Below the pieces are notes generated by a model. It was not told where the DNA came from. It ran no database searches and saw only the letters and a list, made by a program, of their open reading frames with translations. From a bacterium (GTDB lineage: Bacteria; Planctomycetota; Planctomycetia; Kolteriales; Kolteriaceae), in contig JAIELF010000077.1 in assembly GCA_019753235.1 (NCBI GenBank), positions 1-45,698 of the forward strand: DNA of 45,698 nt. The letters are read 5' to 3'. The stretch's first letter is position 1; each line of letters starts with the position of its first letter. The position numbers and the translations under genes were made by a program. This document shows, one piece after another, positions 25,992 through 35,796 of this stretch.

Positions 25992-28900
25992 TTACGGCAA
26001 CTGGAGGGTCGACTTCCGATCCGATCGGCCCGTATCTTTGGTAATTTCCTCAAGCTGGGGCATGACCGATCGAGATTGTTCTTGCTGAAGCAGGGTCATC
26101 TCGGCAGCTTCCACGATGAGTTTCCGCCAGTGTTCGATGGTATCGGGCCAAGTCTCACGGCTATGAAGCCAATGATTTCCCTCGATTCCCAAGCGATTTC
26201 GGAGGGAAGCGTCCGCGATCAGCTCTCGGACGGCCTCACGCCAAGCCTTCCCATCAAACGCCCGCGCGACGCGCCCCGTGGCCGGCCGATGAAGCAGATC
26301 CCCCGATTCAATGATCGGCGTCCCGATGACGGCCTTCGAATAGGCCAATCCTCTCATCACGGATCTCGGCCGAGGATCAAGCGTCTCATGGGCAAGGACC
26401 AGATCCGCGCCTGCAAGCCCCCCCTCGCCGGGCCCAACGATCGCGACCGAAGCCGCGTATCGCCTGAACATGTACCGAAGCCGATCCACAGCCTCTCCGT
26501 CGGGAGATCGGTCCCACTCCACCACCAGTCTGGTCCGCCCGTGCATCTCGGAGGGCAATGATGCGAACACTTTGATAAGGAAACGCGTTGAATCAAAGTC
26601 CTCGGCCCGAAGAGGCGCCCAACAGAGAACATCCGCCGGCGCCAGGCCCCATCGATACCGAGCCTTCTCTCGTTCCGCCGGGTCGACGGGGCAAAGATCA
26701 TGTTCGGACTCGAGCGACGAAGCAACCAGTTCGAGATTCGGCCTGGGTAAACCGGCGGCTGCCCAGCCGATCGAGTACGGGTCCGAAAAGACAACCTGAT
26801 ACGCATTCTTGAATCGCTCGACGGTGTCGAGCAGATCGGCTCTGTCGGCCGATACGGGTCGGGCCGGCAACATCAATCGGCCCGGCATCGACCAAAGAAC
26901 GGCAACGTTCGCGCGATGGGCGGCCTCCATCGCTTCACGACGATCCGCATCGAGCGGACCTTCAAGCAGCAGAACTTGGCACTCCGCCAACGAAGCAAAG
27001 GGAGACGGCGCGGTGATTGCTCCCTCGACCGACAGGGATTCAAGGATCGGTTCTAAAGCCGAGGGTCCAGAGGTCGCGGGATAAAACGCGATCCGCGGAG
27101 CTACCGCCATGCCGACACCTCGAGAGCGACGCCGAGGCGAGATCGCGAAGTGTGGGCTGACCCGGCTATAGTTCGCATTCCAATAAGGGTCGGCAACGCC
27201 GTAACTTCGCCGCTTCATCGCTAGGACCTCCGCGGGTCGAGCAAAGCGACCCCGGCTGACACCTTCGTCATGGATCAGCTCGGCCTGGGGCGAGTACGCG
27301 ATTCGTCCGCCTTTTTGAAAGAGCCTTAAACAGTAATCGACATCATTGAAGCTGACGGCGAGTTCGTTGTCGTCGAACCCTCCTTCGCGAAGGAAGGTCT
27401 CTCGCCTGGTTAACATGCAGGCGCCGGTGACGCCGATCGAGTTGTGGGGAAAGGTCATGTAGCCGCCGTAGGCGAGCGTGTCGGCAGGCAAGCCGATCAG
27501 CGCATGCCAAGGACCCCATCCGATTGCTCCGAGAATCAGGCCGGCATGTTGATTGCGTCGACCAGGATACAGGAGTCGTGCGCCGACGACCTCGACCTTC
27601 GAAAAATGGAGTGTTCCGACCATCGCCGACAACCAGCCCGGCTTTAACACCTCGGTATCGTCGTTCAGAAACAACAAGATTGGTGAGGTCGCCTGTCGCG
27701 CCCCTTCGTTGTTGAGTCGAGAAAAGTTGAATCCTTCGGGGCCACTCGCGATTCGAACCACGCGATGCTTTTTCGCAAGTCGCTCGAGCAGCCGACGCGA
27801 TGCCGGCTGGGTGTTATCGTTGTCCAGGATCAAGATCTCGTAATTCGGATAGTCGGTGAATCGTTCAATGCTTTCGATGCATCGGCGAAGCCTTCGAGGT
27901 TGATCCTTCGTGCCGATGATGATGGTCACCCGGCCTAGGTCCATCCGCTCAAACCGAGGCATCACCCAATGCCCGACGATGTCGGCTCGGGCGGTGGAAC
28001 CGATCCGCTCGAAATGGTCTTGCACGACAAATCGGGTAGTCTCATCGATATGATCGCACTGGACCAATCGGCGTGATTCGTTCTCGACGAATCGGCTCAT
28101 CGACCGGGCGACGACGTGCCAGCGGTACAACACTCGCGGGATGTGAACGAACCGATCGGTTCGCTCGGCCAATCGAAGGACAAGATCGAAGTCCTGCGCC
28201 CCTTCGGTGCCGGGACGCAATGGGCCAACGGCGTCAAATGTCGACCGCTTCACCACCAGCAGGTGGCAAATGTAATTGTAAGCCTGCAACTGTTGAGGAG
28301 AAAACCCAGGCTTTAGATGCGGATACGCGAGCCCCCCCTCATCATGAAAGACCTCTTCGTCTGTGTAGAAAACCTCGGCCGCGGGCGAGTCTTGAATCGC
28401 CTTGGCAACCCACCAAAGCGCATCAGGAAACAGTTCGTCATCGTGATCGACAAAGGCAATCCACGAACCATGCGACCATTCGACACCACGATTCGTTGCC
28501 AGACATACACCTTCGTTGGCATCCAGTCGGTAGACGCTGATGCGATCGTCCCGAAGAGCGACGCGATCCAGTGCCGATACAGTCTCTGACTCGGTGGATC
28601 GATCGTCGACGAGAATCAACTCCCAACGATCGTACGTCTGCGCCAGGACCGACTCGATGAGCCGATCAATCCAGTCTGGCTGCGCGTTGTACACCGGGAC
28701 GACAATACTCACGAGAGGTCGATCGGCCCATTGAAGTGCCAACTCTCGCATTGCCGCTTTCTCGGACAGTGAAATCGCGTTGTTGGAACGATACGTCGCA
28801 TAAAGATTTAGCGGTTCGCGGATCGGCCAGTCGCGCCAGACCACAAGGCGAATGAGAAAATTGCTTTCGATCTCTCGGCGCATCCAGCGAAAACTCGCCA

Positions 28901-29198
28901 GGCTGGGCAAGCGTCGATCGGCCACCATTGACTGCATGGCCCGCTTGACAAGATAAATGCTCAGAAGAATCGAGTACAACAGAGGGGGACGGTCGGGGCC
29001 CTCTCGAAGCTGCAAAATCACTCGACCCGCGATGGCCGATCGAGCAAACAGCCATTCGACGCGGAGCCGGCGGGCGACTCTTTTCCCATAGAGAATAATC
29101 CGGCTCATCCGTGCCATTCCTTCGCTCGGCCATCGATCCCTCTCCGCCATTCTCCTGATTCGCCGCTTCAGGACAAGCAAAGTTGTTGGATGTTCCAT
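25992..29198 (-). CDS. Multidomain glycosyltransferase (two GT2 domains plus C-terminal GT-B-like part)
   Basis: A 1068-aa protein. After about 160 N-terminal residues with hydrophobic patches, a first family-2 GT-A domain begins with PLVSIVVPVYNAQ (161-173) and has a DHDD metal site (251-254). A second GT2 domain begins at about 424 (VTIIIGTKDQ) with NDD at 512-514. The rest (about 700-1068) looks like a GT-B-type glycosyltransferase, though I see no complete sugar-binding signature. It probably builds a surface polysaccharide or O-antigen-like chain in the cytoplasm. The ATG at 29198 is used; a GTG one codon earlier is possible. It follows fliI by 75 bp in the same direction, probably in one transcript. 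Confidence 0.88.
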   Translation of the reverse strand: MEHPTTLLVLKRRIRRMAERDRWPSEGMARMSRIILYGKRVARRLRVEWLFARSAIAGRVILQLREGPDRPPLLYSILLSIYLVKRAMQSMVADRRLPSLASFRWMRREIESNFLIRLVVWRDWPIREPLNLYATYRSNNAISLSEKAAMRELALQWADRPLVSIVVPVYNAQPDWIDRLIESVLAQTYDRWELILVDDRSTESETVSALDRVALRDDRISVYRLDANEGVCLATNRGVEWSHGSWIAFVDHDDELFPDALWWVAKAIQDSPAAEVFYTDEEVFHDEGGLAYPHLKPGFSPQQLQAYNYICHLLVVKRSTFDAVGPLRPGTEGAQDFDLVLRLAERTDRFVHIPRVLYRWHVVARSMSRFVENESRRLVQCDHIDETTRFVVQDHFERIGSTARADIVGHWVMPRFERMDLGRVTIIIGTKDQPRRLRRCIESIERFTDYPNYEILILDNDNTQPASRRLLERLAKKHRVVRIASGPEGFNFSRLNNEGARQATSPILLFLNDDTEVLKPGWLSAMVGTLHFSKVEVVGARLLYPGRRNQHAGLILGAIGWGPWHALIGLPADTLAYGGYMTFPHNSIGVTGACMLTRRETFLREGGFDDNELAVSFNDVDYCLRLFQKGGRIAYSPQAELIHDEGVSRGRFARPAEVLAMKRRSYGVADPYWNANYSRVSPHFAISPRRRSRGVGMAVAPRIAFYPATSGPSALEPILESLSVEGAITAPSPFASLAECQVLLLEGPLDADRREAMEAAHRANVAVLWSMPGRLMLPARPVSADRADLLDTVERFKNAYQVVFSDPYSIGWAAAGLPRPNLELVASSLESEHDLCPVDPAEREKARYRWGLAPADVLCWAPLRAEDFDSTRFLIKVFASLPSEMHGRTRLVVEWDRSPDGEAVDRLRYMFRRYAASVAIVGPGEGGLAGADLVLAHETLDPRPRSVMRGLAYSKAVIGTPIIESGDLLHRPATGRVARAFDGKAWREAVRELIADASLRNRLGIEGNHWLHSRETWPDTIEHWRKLIVEAAEMTLLQQEQSRSVMPQLEEITKDTGRSDRKSTLQLP

Positions 29199-29273
29199 CA
29201 CCAGAGAATGTGGAAATGGGCAAACCGAGGCACGTTTGTCGGCAATCCCTATCGGTGAGCGGAGGAATCGCGA

Positions 29274-30641
29274 TTACGAACGAGGAATTCGGGGAGGGAT
29301 CGGCGAAGCAACCCCCGGAGATCGGCTCATCTGTTGGCTTCGGTCGACCAGCTCGGCCAACTTCTGACAGGTTTCGCCGAAGGGCGTGTGATCGTTCATT
29401 GATTGCCGAAGAAACTCGTTGATCGGCTCGCGCATCGCAATGGCGGTATCGATCTCGGGACTTGTCCCACGGACGTAGGCCCCGACCGAGATGAGATCTT
29501 CGTTTTCCGAATAGGTTGCGAGGATCCGTTTCAGCTTCATCGATTGATCGAGGTGATGATCGGGGACAACGTCGGGCATTGATCGGCTGATACTGTCAAG
29601 AACATCGATCGCAGGAAAGTGAGACAACGCTGCCAAGCGACGCGAGAGCCAAACGTGCCCATCCAAAATACCGCGAACCGTGTCTGAGACGATCTCATTC
29701 ACGTCGTCCCCTTCGACCAGAACCGTGTAAAGCGCGGTGATACTCCCTCGCGATCCCAGGCCGGCTCGTTCGAGGAGGCGAGGCATCATCGCGAAGACAC
29801 TGGGGGGATAGCCTTTGGTCGTCGGTGGTTCGCCGGCCGAGAGCCCGATCTCTCGCTGCGCCATGGCGAGTCGGGTGAGCGAATCCATCATGAGAAGAAC
29901 ATCCTTCCCCTGATCGCGAAAGTATTCCGCGACGGACGTCGCCGTGAACGCGGCTTTTAGCCGAACCAGGGCAGGTTGGTCGCTGGTCGCACAGACGACC
30001 ACGCTTCGTTTTCGCCCCTCTTCGCCGAGATCCTTTTCGAGGAACTCTCGGACCTCGCGACCTCGTTCGCCGACGAGCCCCACGACGATGACATCGGCTT
30101 GACAGTACCGCGCGATCATTCCCAGAGTCGTACTCTTGCCGACGCCGCTCCCCGCGAAGATTCCTAGTCGTTGACCCTTCGCACACGTGAGCAGCGAATC
30201 AATCGCGCGGATGCCCGTGGGCATCGGCTCTTTGATGCGCGGGCGCTGCATCGGCGGGGGAGGATCACGATAGAGGCTCACGCGGTGGGGAAGCATGACG
30301 GGAGGGCCTTCGTCATCGATCTGACCCAGCCCATTCAAGACGCGACCTAATAGCATCGGTCCGACCGGTACCAGCGGGGTCGCGGTCACCAATTCAACAA
30401 CATCGTTTCGTCGAACACCGCGAAGATCGCCGTACGCCACCATCAGCGTGAGATCATCGCGAAAGCCTACGACTTCAACATCCAGGGGCGTACCCGAAGA
30501 TCGCTGAATTCGGCAACGTGCCCCCAGCGGCACGGGGAACTCTCGTGCGGATACCGTAAGTCCGACGACGTTTTCCACCCGCCCGCGGATCTCCATCGGG
30601 ATGATCTGCGCGATCACTTCCTTGAGACCGCTCGTGGTCAT
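29274..30641 (-). CDS. fliI: FliI/YscN-family export ATPase
   Basis: A 455-aa ATPase of the flagellar or type III export apparatus, related to F1-ATPase beta. The P-loop is FAGSGVGKST (162-171). The VVGLVGERGREVREF segment and LLMMDSLTRLAMAQREIGLSAGEPP region are characteristic of the FliI/YscN/RhoF1 group. It has the normal N-terminal beta-barrel and a full-length C-terminus. The ATG at 30641 lies 12 bp after the cysS stop, so it is probably translated from the cysS transcript. No other flagellar or secretion gene is in the window, so the assignment to flagella rather than another type III system rests on family resemblance. Confidence 0.93.
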   Translation of the reverse strand: MTTSGLKEVIAQIIPMEIRGRVENVVGLTVSAREFPVPLGARCRIQRSSGTPLDVEVVGFRDDLTLMVAYGDLRGVRRNDVVELVTATPLVPVGPMLLGRVLNGLGQIDDEGPPVMLPHRVSLYRDPPPPMQRPRIKEPMPTGIRAIDSLLTCAKGQRLGIFAGSGVGKSTTLGMIARYCQADVIVVGLVGERGREVREFLEKDLGEEGRKRSVVVCATSDQPALVRLKAAFTATSVAEYFRDQGKDVLLMMDSLTRLAMAQREIGLSAGEPPTTKGYPPSVFAMMPRLLERAGLGSRGSITALYTVLVEGDDVNEIVSDTVRGILDGHVWLSRRLAALSHFPAIDVLDSISRSMPDVVPDHHLDQSMKLKRILATYSENEDLISVGAYVRGTSPEIDTAIAMREPINEFLRQSMNDHTPFGETCQKLAELVDRSQQMSRSPGVASPIPPRIPRS

Positions 30642-30653
30642 GTCGGTCCCTCG

Positions 30654-32195
30654 TTATTGTCCTTCGACTTTCCACCTTGTTCCTTCGCGACCATCTTGCA
30701 TGGTGATGCCGATGGCCAAGAGCCCGTCGCGAATGCGATCGGAGAGGGGGAAATTCTTTTGTTGTCGGGCTTCTTGACGAAGCGCGATCAGCAAATCCAT
30801 CACCTTGGCGAGCGTGCCGTCACTGCTGGAATTGGCCGACACGGGTGGATCCAACAAGATCCCTAGCAACGTCGTCAACTCTCGCAGGATCATGGCAGCC
30901 GACCGAAACACCTCTTTGTCTTCAGGCGTGCCGACGGCCTCTTCCAGCTTTTTGTCGGCCGCGAATCGATTGAGGGCCTTGACGATCTCGCCGACGACCG
31001 CCACCGCGCCACCCGTATTGAAGTCGTCATCCATGTATTCCAGAAACCGTCGGCGATGTTCGAGTCCTTCTTTCACGAGGGGATCACTGCAGCTGGGCGC
31101 GATCCATTTATCCCGCTGGCCAGCACGAGGCAAAGCGAAATAGCTGCTGCCGATCACTCGCTGATAGAGTTCTGCAAACGCGAGGAGTCGATGAAAGCCG
31201 GTCCCGACTTCGTCGAGAGGTTCGTCGCCGAAATTGATGGGGCTCCGGTAATGCGTCGCGAGAAGAAAGTACCGCACGAGCGGCGGAGGATACTTCGCAA
31301 AGAGGTCATCCAGCGTCCGGACGTTCCCCTTGGACTTGCTCATCTTCGCTTCTTCTTGCGAGGCGAAATCTCCTGCGCGGGCGCCGATCTTGCGCGTCTC
31401 GCTCGAATACTGCATCAAGCCGTTGTGCATCCAATACTTGGCGTACGGTTTCCCCGAACAGCATTCCGACTGCGCGATTTCATCCTCATGGTGCGGAAAG
31501 ACCAGATCGAGCCCGCCGCCATGAATATCGAATGTCTCCCCGAGCAATTCCGAACTCATCACCGAGCATTCGATGTGCCAACCGGGCCGGCCTGGACCCC
31601 AGGGGCTTTCCCACGCAGGCTCGCCTGGCTTAGCCCCTTTCCAAAGGGCGAAGTCAGCAGCACTCTTCTTAATGTCGCTGACCTCTTTGCGGGCGCCGGC
31701 CAATAGCTCATCGATGCGACGATTGCTCAGCTTGCCGTACTCGCTGAACGATGTGACATCGAAGTAAACGTCGCCGCTGGCGGGATAGGCGTGTCCTTTC
31801 CCGATGAGCGTGCCGATCATCTGGAGCATCGCGGGGATGTATTGCGTTGCATGGGGGAAATGATCAACTTCGACACTCAGGCTTCTCAAATGTTTTTGGT
31901 AGTCGGCGGTAATCCGTTGGGCGAGTTCCTCGATGCCACAGTTCTCCGCCTTGGCTTGATTGATAATCTTGTCGTCGATGTCGGTAACGTTGACGACGAA
32001 AGTTGTTCGAAAGCCGTTAAAGGTTAGGTATCGTTTGACCGTATCAAAGATGACCGGTCCCACCATGTGGCCGATGTGGCTCTTGGAATAGACCGTGGGT
32101 CCACACAAGTAGATGCCAACCTGTCCCGGTCGAATTGGCTCGAAAGCCTCCTTCTGCCGGGTCAGCGTATTGTAAATGCGAATCGGATTGGACAT
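30654..32195 (-). CDS. cysS: Cysteinyl-tRNA synthetase
   Basis: A 513-aa class I synthetase that charges tRNA-Cys. The HIGH motif is HIGH (40-43) and KMSKS is at 284-288. Zinc ligands are visible as Cys31 (YLCGPTVY), Cys210 (HIECS) and the HHEDE segment (235-239). The ATG at 32195 gives the usual MSNPIRIYNTL start; an upstream start at 32231 is unlikely. It heads a probable cysS-fliI-glycosyltransferase transcript and is divergent from the M28 peptidase gene. Confidence 0.98.
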   Translation of the reverse strand: MSNPIRIYNTLTRQKEAFEPIRPGQVGIYLCGPTVYSKSHIGHMVGPVIFDTVKRYLTFNGFRTTFVVNVTDIDDKIINQAKAENCGIEELAQRITADYQKHLRSLSVEVDHFPHATQYIPAMLQMIGTLIGKGHAYPASGDVYFDVTSFSEYGKLSNRRIDELLAGARKEVSDIKKSAADFALWKGAKPGEPAWESPWGPGRPGWHIECSVMSSELLGETFDIHGGGLDLVFPHHEDEIAQSECCSGKPYAKYWMHNGLMQYSSETRKIGARAGDFASQEEAKMSKSKGNVRTLDDLFAKYPPPLVRYFLLATHYRSPINFGDEPLDEVGTGFHRLLAFAELYQRVIGSSYFALPRAGQRDKWIAPSCSDPLVKEGLEHRRRFLEYMDDDFNTGGAVAVVGEIVKALNRFAADKKLEEAVGTPEDKEVFRSAAMILRELTTLLGILLDPPVSANSSSDGTLAKVMDLLIALRQEARQQKNFPLSDRIRDGLLAIGITMQDGREGTRWKVEGQ

Positions 32196-32539
32196 CGTTA
32201 TCTGCCAATGGCTCCGGAGAATATCAAACAAAACAAGAGAACGTCTCTCTCGGTTGATCTAGCGAACCTGGGTAAGGTTTCGACTCCGAGATCCCTCTGC
32301 TTAACGTGGACAGAGTTCCGGAGCAAGAGGACCGCGCCCGCCTTGAGTCCCTCGAAACGTTGGCTCAAGGGTGCCGAGCGATCCGAAGTCGAGGATTTTA
32401 TCGGCCGGCCCTTCCGGCCGGTTGAATCGGTACAATTCTTTGGAACTCTCGAGATCGGGGTGGGAAGCTCACGGCCGAGCCTTCTCCGCCAACGGGCCCC
32501 GCAGAGGGCGATGACAATGACAGCCATTGGGGAAAAACG
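32196..32539. other. Divergent promoter region between cysS and M28 peptidase
   Basis: A 344-base gap without a gene. It contains a GC-only hairpin CGGCCGG-CCCTT-CCGGCCG (32402-32420) followed by TACAAT (32431-32436), a good -10 match for plus-strand transcription, but no matching -35 is seen. The hairpin could be an operator or the end of an earlier transcript. Confidence 0.4.
32402..32436 (+). promoter_or_regulatory. Hairpin next to a candidate -10 box
   Basis: A 7-bp perfect GC stem with a 5-nt loop covers the expected -35 area of the TACAAT box. If TACAAT is used, transcription would start about 100 bp before the peptidase gene. Both assignments are tentative. Confidence 0.25.
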
Positions 32540-34411
32540 GTGACTTTCTTTCGACGCATGCCCTTGGGACTGATTCTCTCGGCAGTCTGCTTGGCAAACT
32601 CGCTGCACGGGGCGGAGCTTTCGATTGATGATCGACTTCGTCAGGATGTCGAGTTCCTGGCTGCGGACAAACTCGAAGGACGCGACGTCGGTACGCCGGG
32701 CGGCGCTCAAGCGGCCGAGTTCATCCGCGATCGCTTTCGCTCGCTGGGTCTTGTCAGTGGGCCCGCCGACGGATCCTATTTTCAGAACTTTCCCGTCCGG
32801 ATCGGCTCGAAGGTCACCGACGATTCCTTCCTCGAATTGATTGCCCCCGATGGGACCACCACGCGGCTGGTCCGTGGCGAAGACTTCGAGCCTCTCGTGT
32901 TCGGCGGCGATGGCGAATTCGACGCGCCCATTGTGTTCGTCGGTTACGGCATTAAGTCGGACGATCCCCCCATCGACGATTTCGCGACGCTCGATATCGA
33001 GGGAAAAGTTGTTCTCCTTATTCGTCGAGAGCCACAGATCGATGATCCGGCCAGCCCGCTGGCGGGCAACGAACTCTCTCGCCATGCCGAGCTGGAAACA
33101 AAGGTGCGAAACTGTTGGGAGCGCAAGGCAGCGGGAATCCTGCTCGTCAGTGATCATCACACGATCACCAAAGATGGGAAAGACAATCTCCTGTCCTCCA
33201 ACTACATCCCAGGCAATAGTTCGGTCGGGGTCGCGGTTTGTCACATTCATGAGTCGCTCGCGGATAGGTTGGTGGCAGGGTCGGCTGTCGGCACCATGGC
33301 CGAGGTACAGAAGAAGATCGACGGAGACCTGAAGCCACAGTCCGCCCCGATCGAAGGCTGGAAGGTAAAGGGGAAGATCTCATTTGTGCGCGTGCAAGTG
33401 GAAACGGCCAACGTCGTCGGCATGATCGAGGGTGAAGGGCCCTTGGCGGCGGAAACGATTCTCGTTGGAGCGCACTATGACCATATCGGCATGGGTGGAC
33501 CGAACTCGCGCGATCCGGGGCTGCGGGCGATTCATAACGGGGCCGACGACAATGCCTCGGGGACGGCGGTTCTGCTGGAGACAGCTCGGCGATTCGCCTC
33601 GCGACCTGCCAAGCCGACGCGACGGCTGGTGTTCATCGCTTTCTCCGGAGAAGAGCGAGGTCTTCTCGGGAGTGCCTACTACGCGAAAAAAGGGCCGATC
33701 GTTCCACTCGAAAAGACCGTCGCGATGGTCAATTTCGACATGGTGGGCCGGGTCAAAGATAATCGTCTCATCATCTACGGAACAAAGACTGCCGACGCTT
33801 TCGAGCCGATCCTGACGAAGCTCGACGAGAAAGCCGACTCGCTGGCGCTCAAGCTTGTTCCGCTAGGGGTGCCCGCCAGCGACCACATCACCTTCTATCG
33901 CAGCAAGATTCCGTCACTTCATTTTTTCAGCGGGACGCATGCAGACTATCACATGCCGACCGATGATGCTGACAGGATCAACTATCCGGGCATGACCTCT
34001 GTTGCGGATCTTTCGGAAGCCCTCGTGGATGAACTTCTATCGTTGCCTCAGGCGCCTGCCTACGTGAAGGTGGAAGAGAACGATCCGCACGGCGGAATGC
34101 AACTTCCCGGCGGCAAGAACACGGCCTATCTTGGAACCAGCCCCGATTACAGCGACGAAGTCGATGGCGTCTTGCTCAACGGCGTTCGCGGGGGGTCGCC
34201 GGCCGACCAGGGTGGACTCAAGGCGGGCGATATCATCGTCGAGTTTGGCGGCGAAACGATCAAGAATGTTCAGCAATACACCTCGGCCCTGTACGCTCAT
34301 AAACCGGGTGACAAAGTCACGGTGATTGTTCTTCGGGGTGAGGATGGCGCCAAAGAACGGCAATCATTGGACGTAACACTCGGGACCCGTGGCAAATCAG
34401 AATCGGAATAG
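32540..34411 (+). CDS. Secreted M28-family zinc aminopeptidase with PA and PDZ domains
   Basis: A 623-aa exported peptidase. The signal peptide is residues 1 to about 25 (LILSAVCLANSLHGA). A protease-associated insert lies at about 100-260. The M28 domain shows all zinc ligands and catalytic residues: His312 (AHYDH), Asp336 (GADDNASG), Glu371-Glu372 (FSGEE), Asp400 and His471 (ADYHMP). A PDZ domain (about 535-620) ends the protein and may bind peptide C-termini. The start is GTG with a purine-rich leader; an ATG at 32558 is the alternative and leaves the signal peptide intact. It is followed closely by a ceramidase-like gene. Role: release of amino acids from peptides outside the cytoplasm. 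Confidence 0.93.
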   Translation: MTFFRRMPLGLILSAVCLANSLHGAELSIDDRLRQDVEFLAADKLEGRDVGTPGGAQAAEFIRDRFRSLGLVSGPADGSYFQNFPVRIGSKVTDDSFLELIAPDGTTTRLVRGEDFEPLVFGGDGEFDAPIVFVGYGIKSDDPPIDDFATLDIEGKVVLLIRREPQIDDPASPLAGNELSRHAELETKVRNCWERKAAGILLVSDHHTITKDGKDNLLSSNYIPGNSSVGVAVCHIHESLADRLVAGSAVGTMAEVQKKIDGDLKPQSAPIEGWKVKGKISFVRVQVETANVVGMIEGEGPLAAETILVGAHYDHIGMGGPNSRDPGLRAIHNGADDNASGTAVLLETARRFASRPAKPTRRLVFIAFSGEERGLLGSAYYAKKGPIVPLEKTVAMVNFDMVGRVKDNRLIIYGTKTADAFEPILTKLDEKADSLALKLVPLGVPASDHITFYRSKIPSLHFFSGTHADYHMPTDDADRINYPGMTSVADLSEALVDELLSLPQAPAYVKVEENDPHGGMQLPGGKNTAYLGTSPDYSDEVDGVLLNGVRGGSPADQGGLKAGDIIVEFGGETIKNVQQYTSALYAHKPGDKVTVIVLRGEDGAKERQSLDVTLGTRGKSESE

Positions 34412-34437
34412 GTTCGACCGTGAAAGAAAGGTACGAA

Positions 34438-35796
34438 ATGCCCGTCGACAAGTCTTTCGTGATCGGACTGCTTCTGCTGATGATGAACTCGGCACATGCC
34501 GACGGCTGGAAAGTTGGTCTGGCCAAGCGGATCATCACGCCGACCGAACCCTTATGGATGGCAGGATACGCCGCTCGGACGAAGCCGGCAGAAGGCAAAC
34601 TTCAGGATTTATGGATCCGAACCCTCGCCATCGAAGATCCCCAAGGGAATGAAGGAGTCATTCTCTCGGCCGACGTCGTGGGGATTTCTCGATATGTTTG
34701 GGACGCGGTGATCGATCGGCTGGGCGAAGAGTTCGATCGATCGCAATTGATGTTCAACTCATCGCATACGCATTCAGGCCCGGTTTTCGGCGGAACACTC
34801 TCGGACATGTACCCGCTCGACGAAACGCAGAAGGCTCGCGTGCAGGCTTACACGGCCTCGTTCATCGAGCGATCAGTCGAGGCGATTCAAGAGGCACGTC
34901 AGAAGAAATCTCCCGCCCACCTGGCGATCGGTCAAGGAACCGCCACCTTTGCCGCCAATCGTCGAAACAATCCCGAGGCAGAAGTCCCCGCTCGTCGATC
35001 GGCGGGCACGCTTGTCGGTCCGTTCGATCACTCGGTCCCGGTCCTTCGGTTGACGCATCCCGACGGTGGACTTCGTGCGGTGGTGTTTCTCTACGCATGC
35101 CACAATACTGTCTTGGATGGTTACGAATGGTCGGGAGATTATGCCGGCTTCGCGCAAGATAAACTCGAACGAGATCATCCTGGGATCCAAGCGATGTTTG
35201 TCGCTGGGTGCGGCGGCGATCAGAACCCGCTTCCTCGACGAAAGGTTGCCCTCGCCGAACAATACGGCAACGAATTGGCGGCAGCCGTCGACAAGGTCCT
35301 GTCCCATTCGATGCGAGAGGTGAAGGGTTCCCTCGACACGCGGATGGAACTGGTGTCTTGCGATCTCGGCGAACGCCCGACGCGCGAAGATCTTGAGAAG
35401 CGGGTTGCAGGCCCTGCCGACTATCAGCAGCGCTGGGCGTCGCGTATTCTCTCCGACATCAAGGCCGGCAAACCTCCCCTACTCGCCTATTCCGTGCCGG
35501 TCCAGCGTTGGCGGGTCGGCGATCTTCTTTGGATATCGATGGGGGGCGAAGTCGTCGTTGATTACGCTCTTCAGTTCAAAGCGTTGTTCGGGCCAGAGAC
35601 CTGGGTATCCGCCTATTCGAACGATGTGATGGCCTACATTCCAACTCGGCGAGTACTGCTCGAAGGGGGATATGAAGGTCGAACAGCGATGATTCCATAT
35701 GGAATGCCGGCATATCAATGGGCTGATTCGATTGAAGATCGCTTGACCCAGAGCGCTTTGCGACTGGTTCGGGGTCCATCGGTGACACAGCCATGA
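34438..35796 (+). CDS. Secreted neutral/alkaline ceramidase-like hydrolase
   Basis: A 452-aa exported protein matching the N-terminal domain of neutral/alkaline non-lysosomal ceramidases. A signal peptide covers residues 1-21 (cleavage after AHA). SSHTHSGP (108-115) holds zinc-binding histidines; CHN and CGGDQNP further on are also family features. It is shorter than bona fide ceramidases (often above 640 aa) and lacks their C-terminal domain, so the substrate may be another amide or ester. The ATG at 34438 has AAGG seven bases before it and gives a clean signal peptide; a GTG at 34420 is less likely. It starts 26 bp after the peptidase and overlaps the dus gene by 4 bp (ATGA), so translation is coupled. 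Confidence 0.85.
   Translation: MPVDKSFVIGLLLLMMNSAHADGWKVGLAKRIITPTEPLWMAGYAARTKPAEGKLQDLWIRTLAIEDPQGNEGVILSADVVGISRYVWDAVIDRLGEEFDRSQLMFNSSHTHSGPVFGGTLSDMYPLDETQKARVQAYTASFIERSVEAIQEARQKKSPAHLAIGQGTATFAANRRNNPEAEVPARRSAGTLVGPFDHSVPVLRLTHPDGGLRAVVFLYACHNTVLDGYEWSGDYAGFAQDKLERDHPGIQAMFVAGCGGDQNPLPRRKVALAEQYGNELAAAVDKVLSHSMREVKGSLDTRMELVSCDLGERPTREDLEKRVAGPADYQQRWASRILSDIKAGKPPLLAYSVPVQRWRVGDLLWISMGGEVVVDYALQFKALFGPETWVSAYSNDVMAYIPTRRVLLEGGYEGRTAMIPYGMPAYQWADSIEDRLTQSALRLVRGPSVTQP

Noticed and set aside
25829..26053. 74-aa minus-strand open frame upstream of clpX
   Set aside because: No family resemblance and it overlaps the end of the glycosyltransferase gene.
32198..33250. Minus-strand open frame of 350 aa
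   Set aside because: Antisense to the M28 peptidase and without motif.
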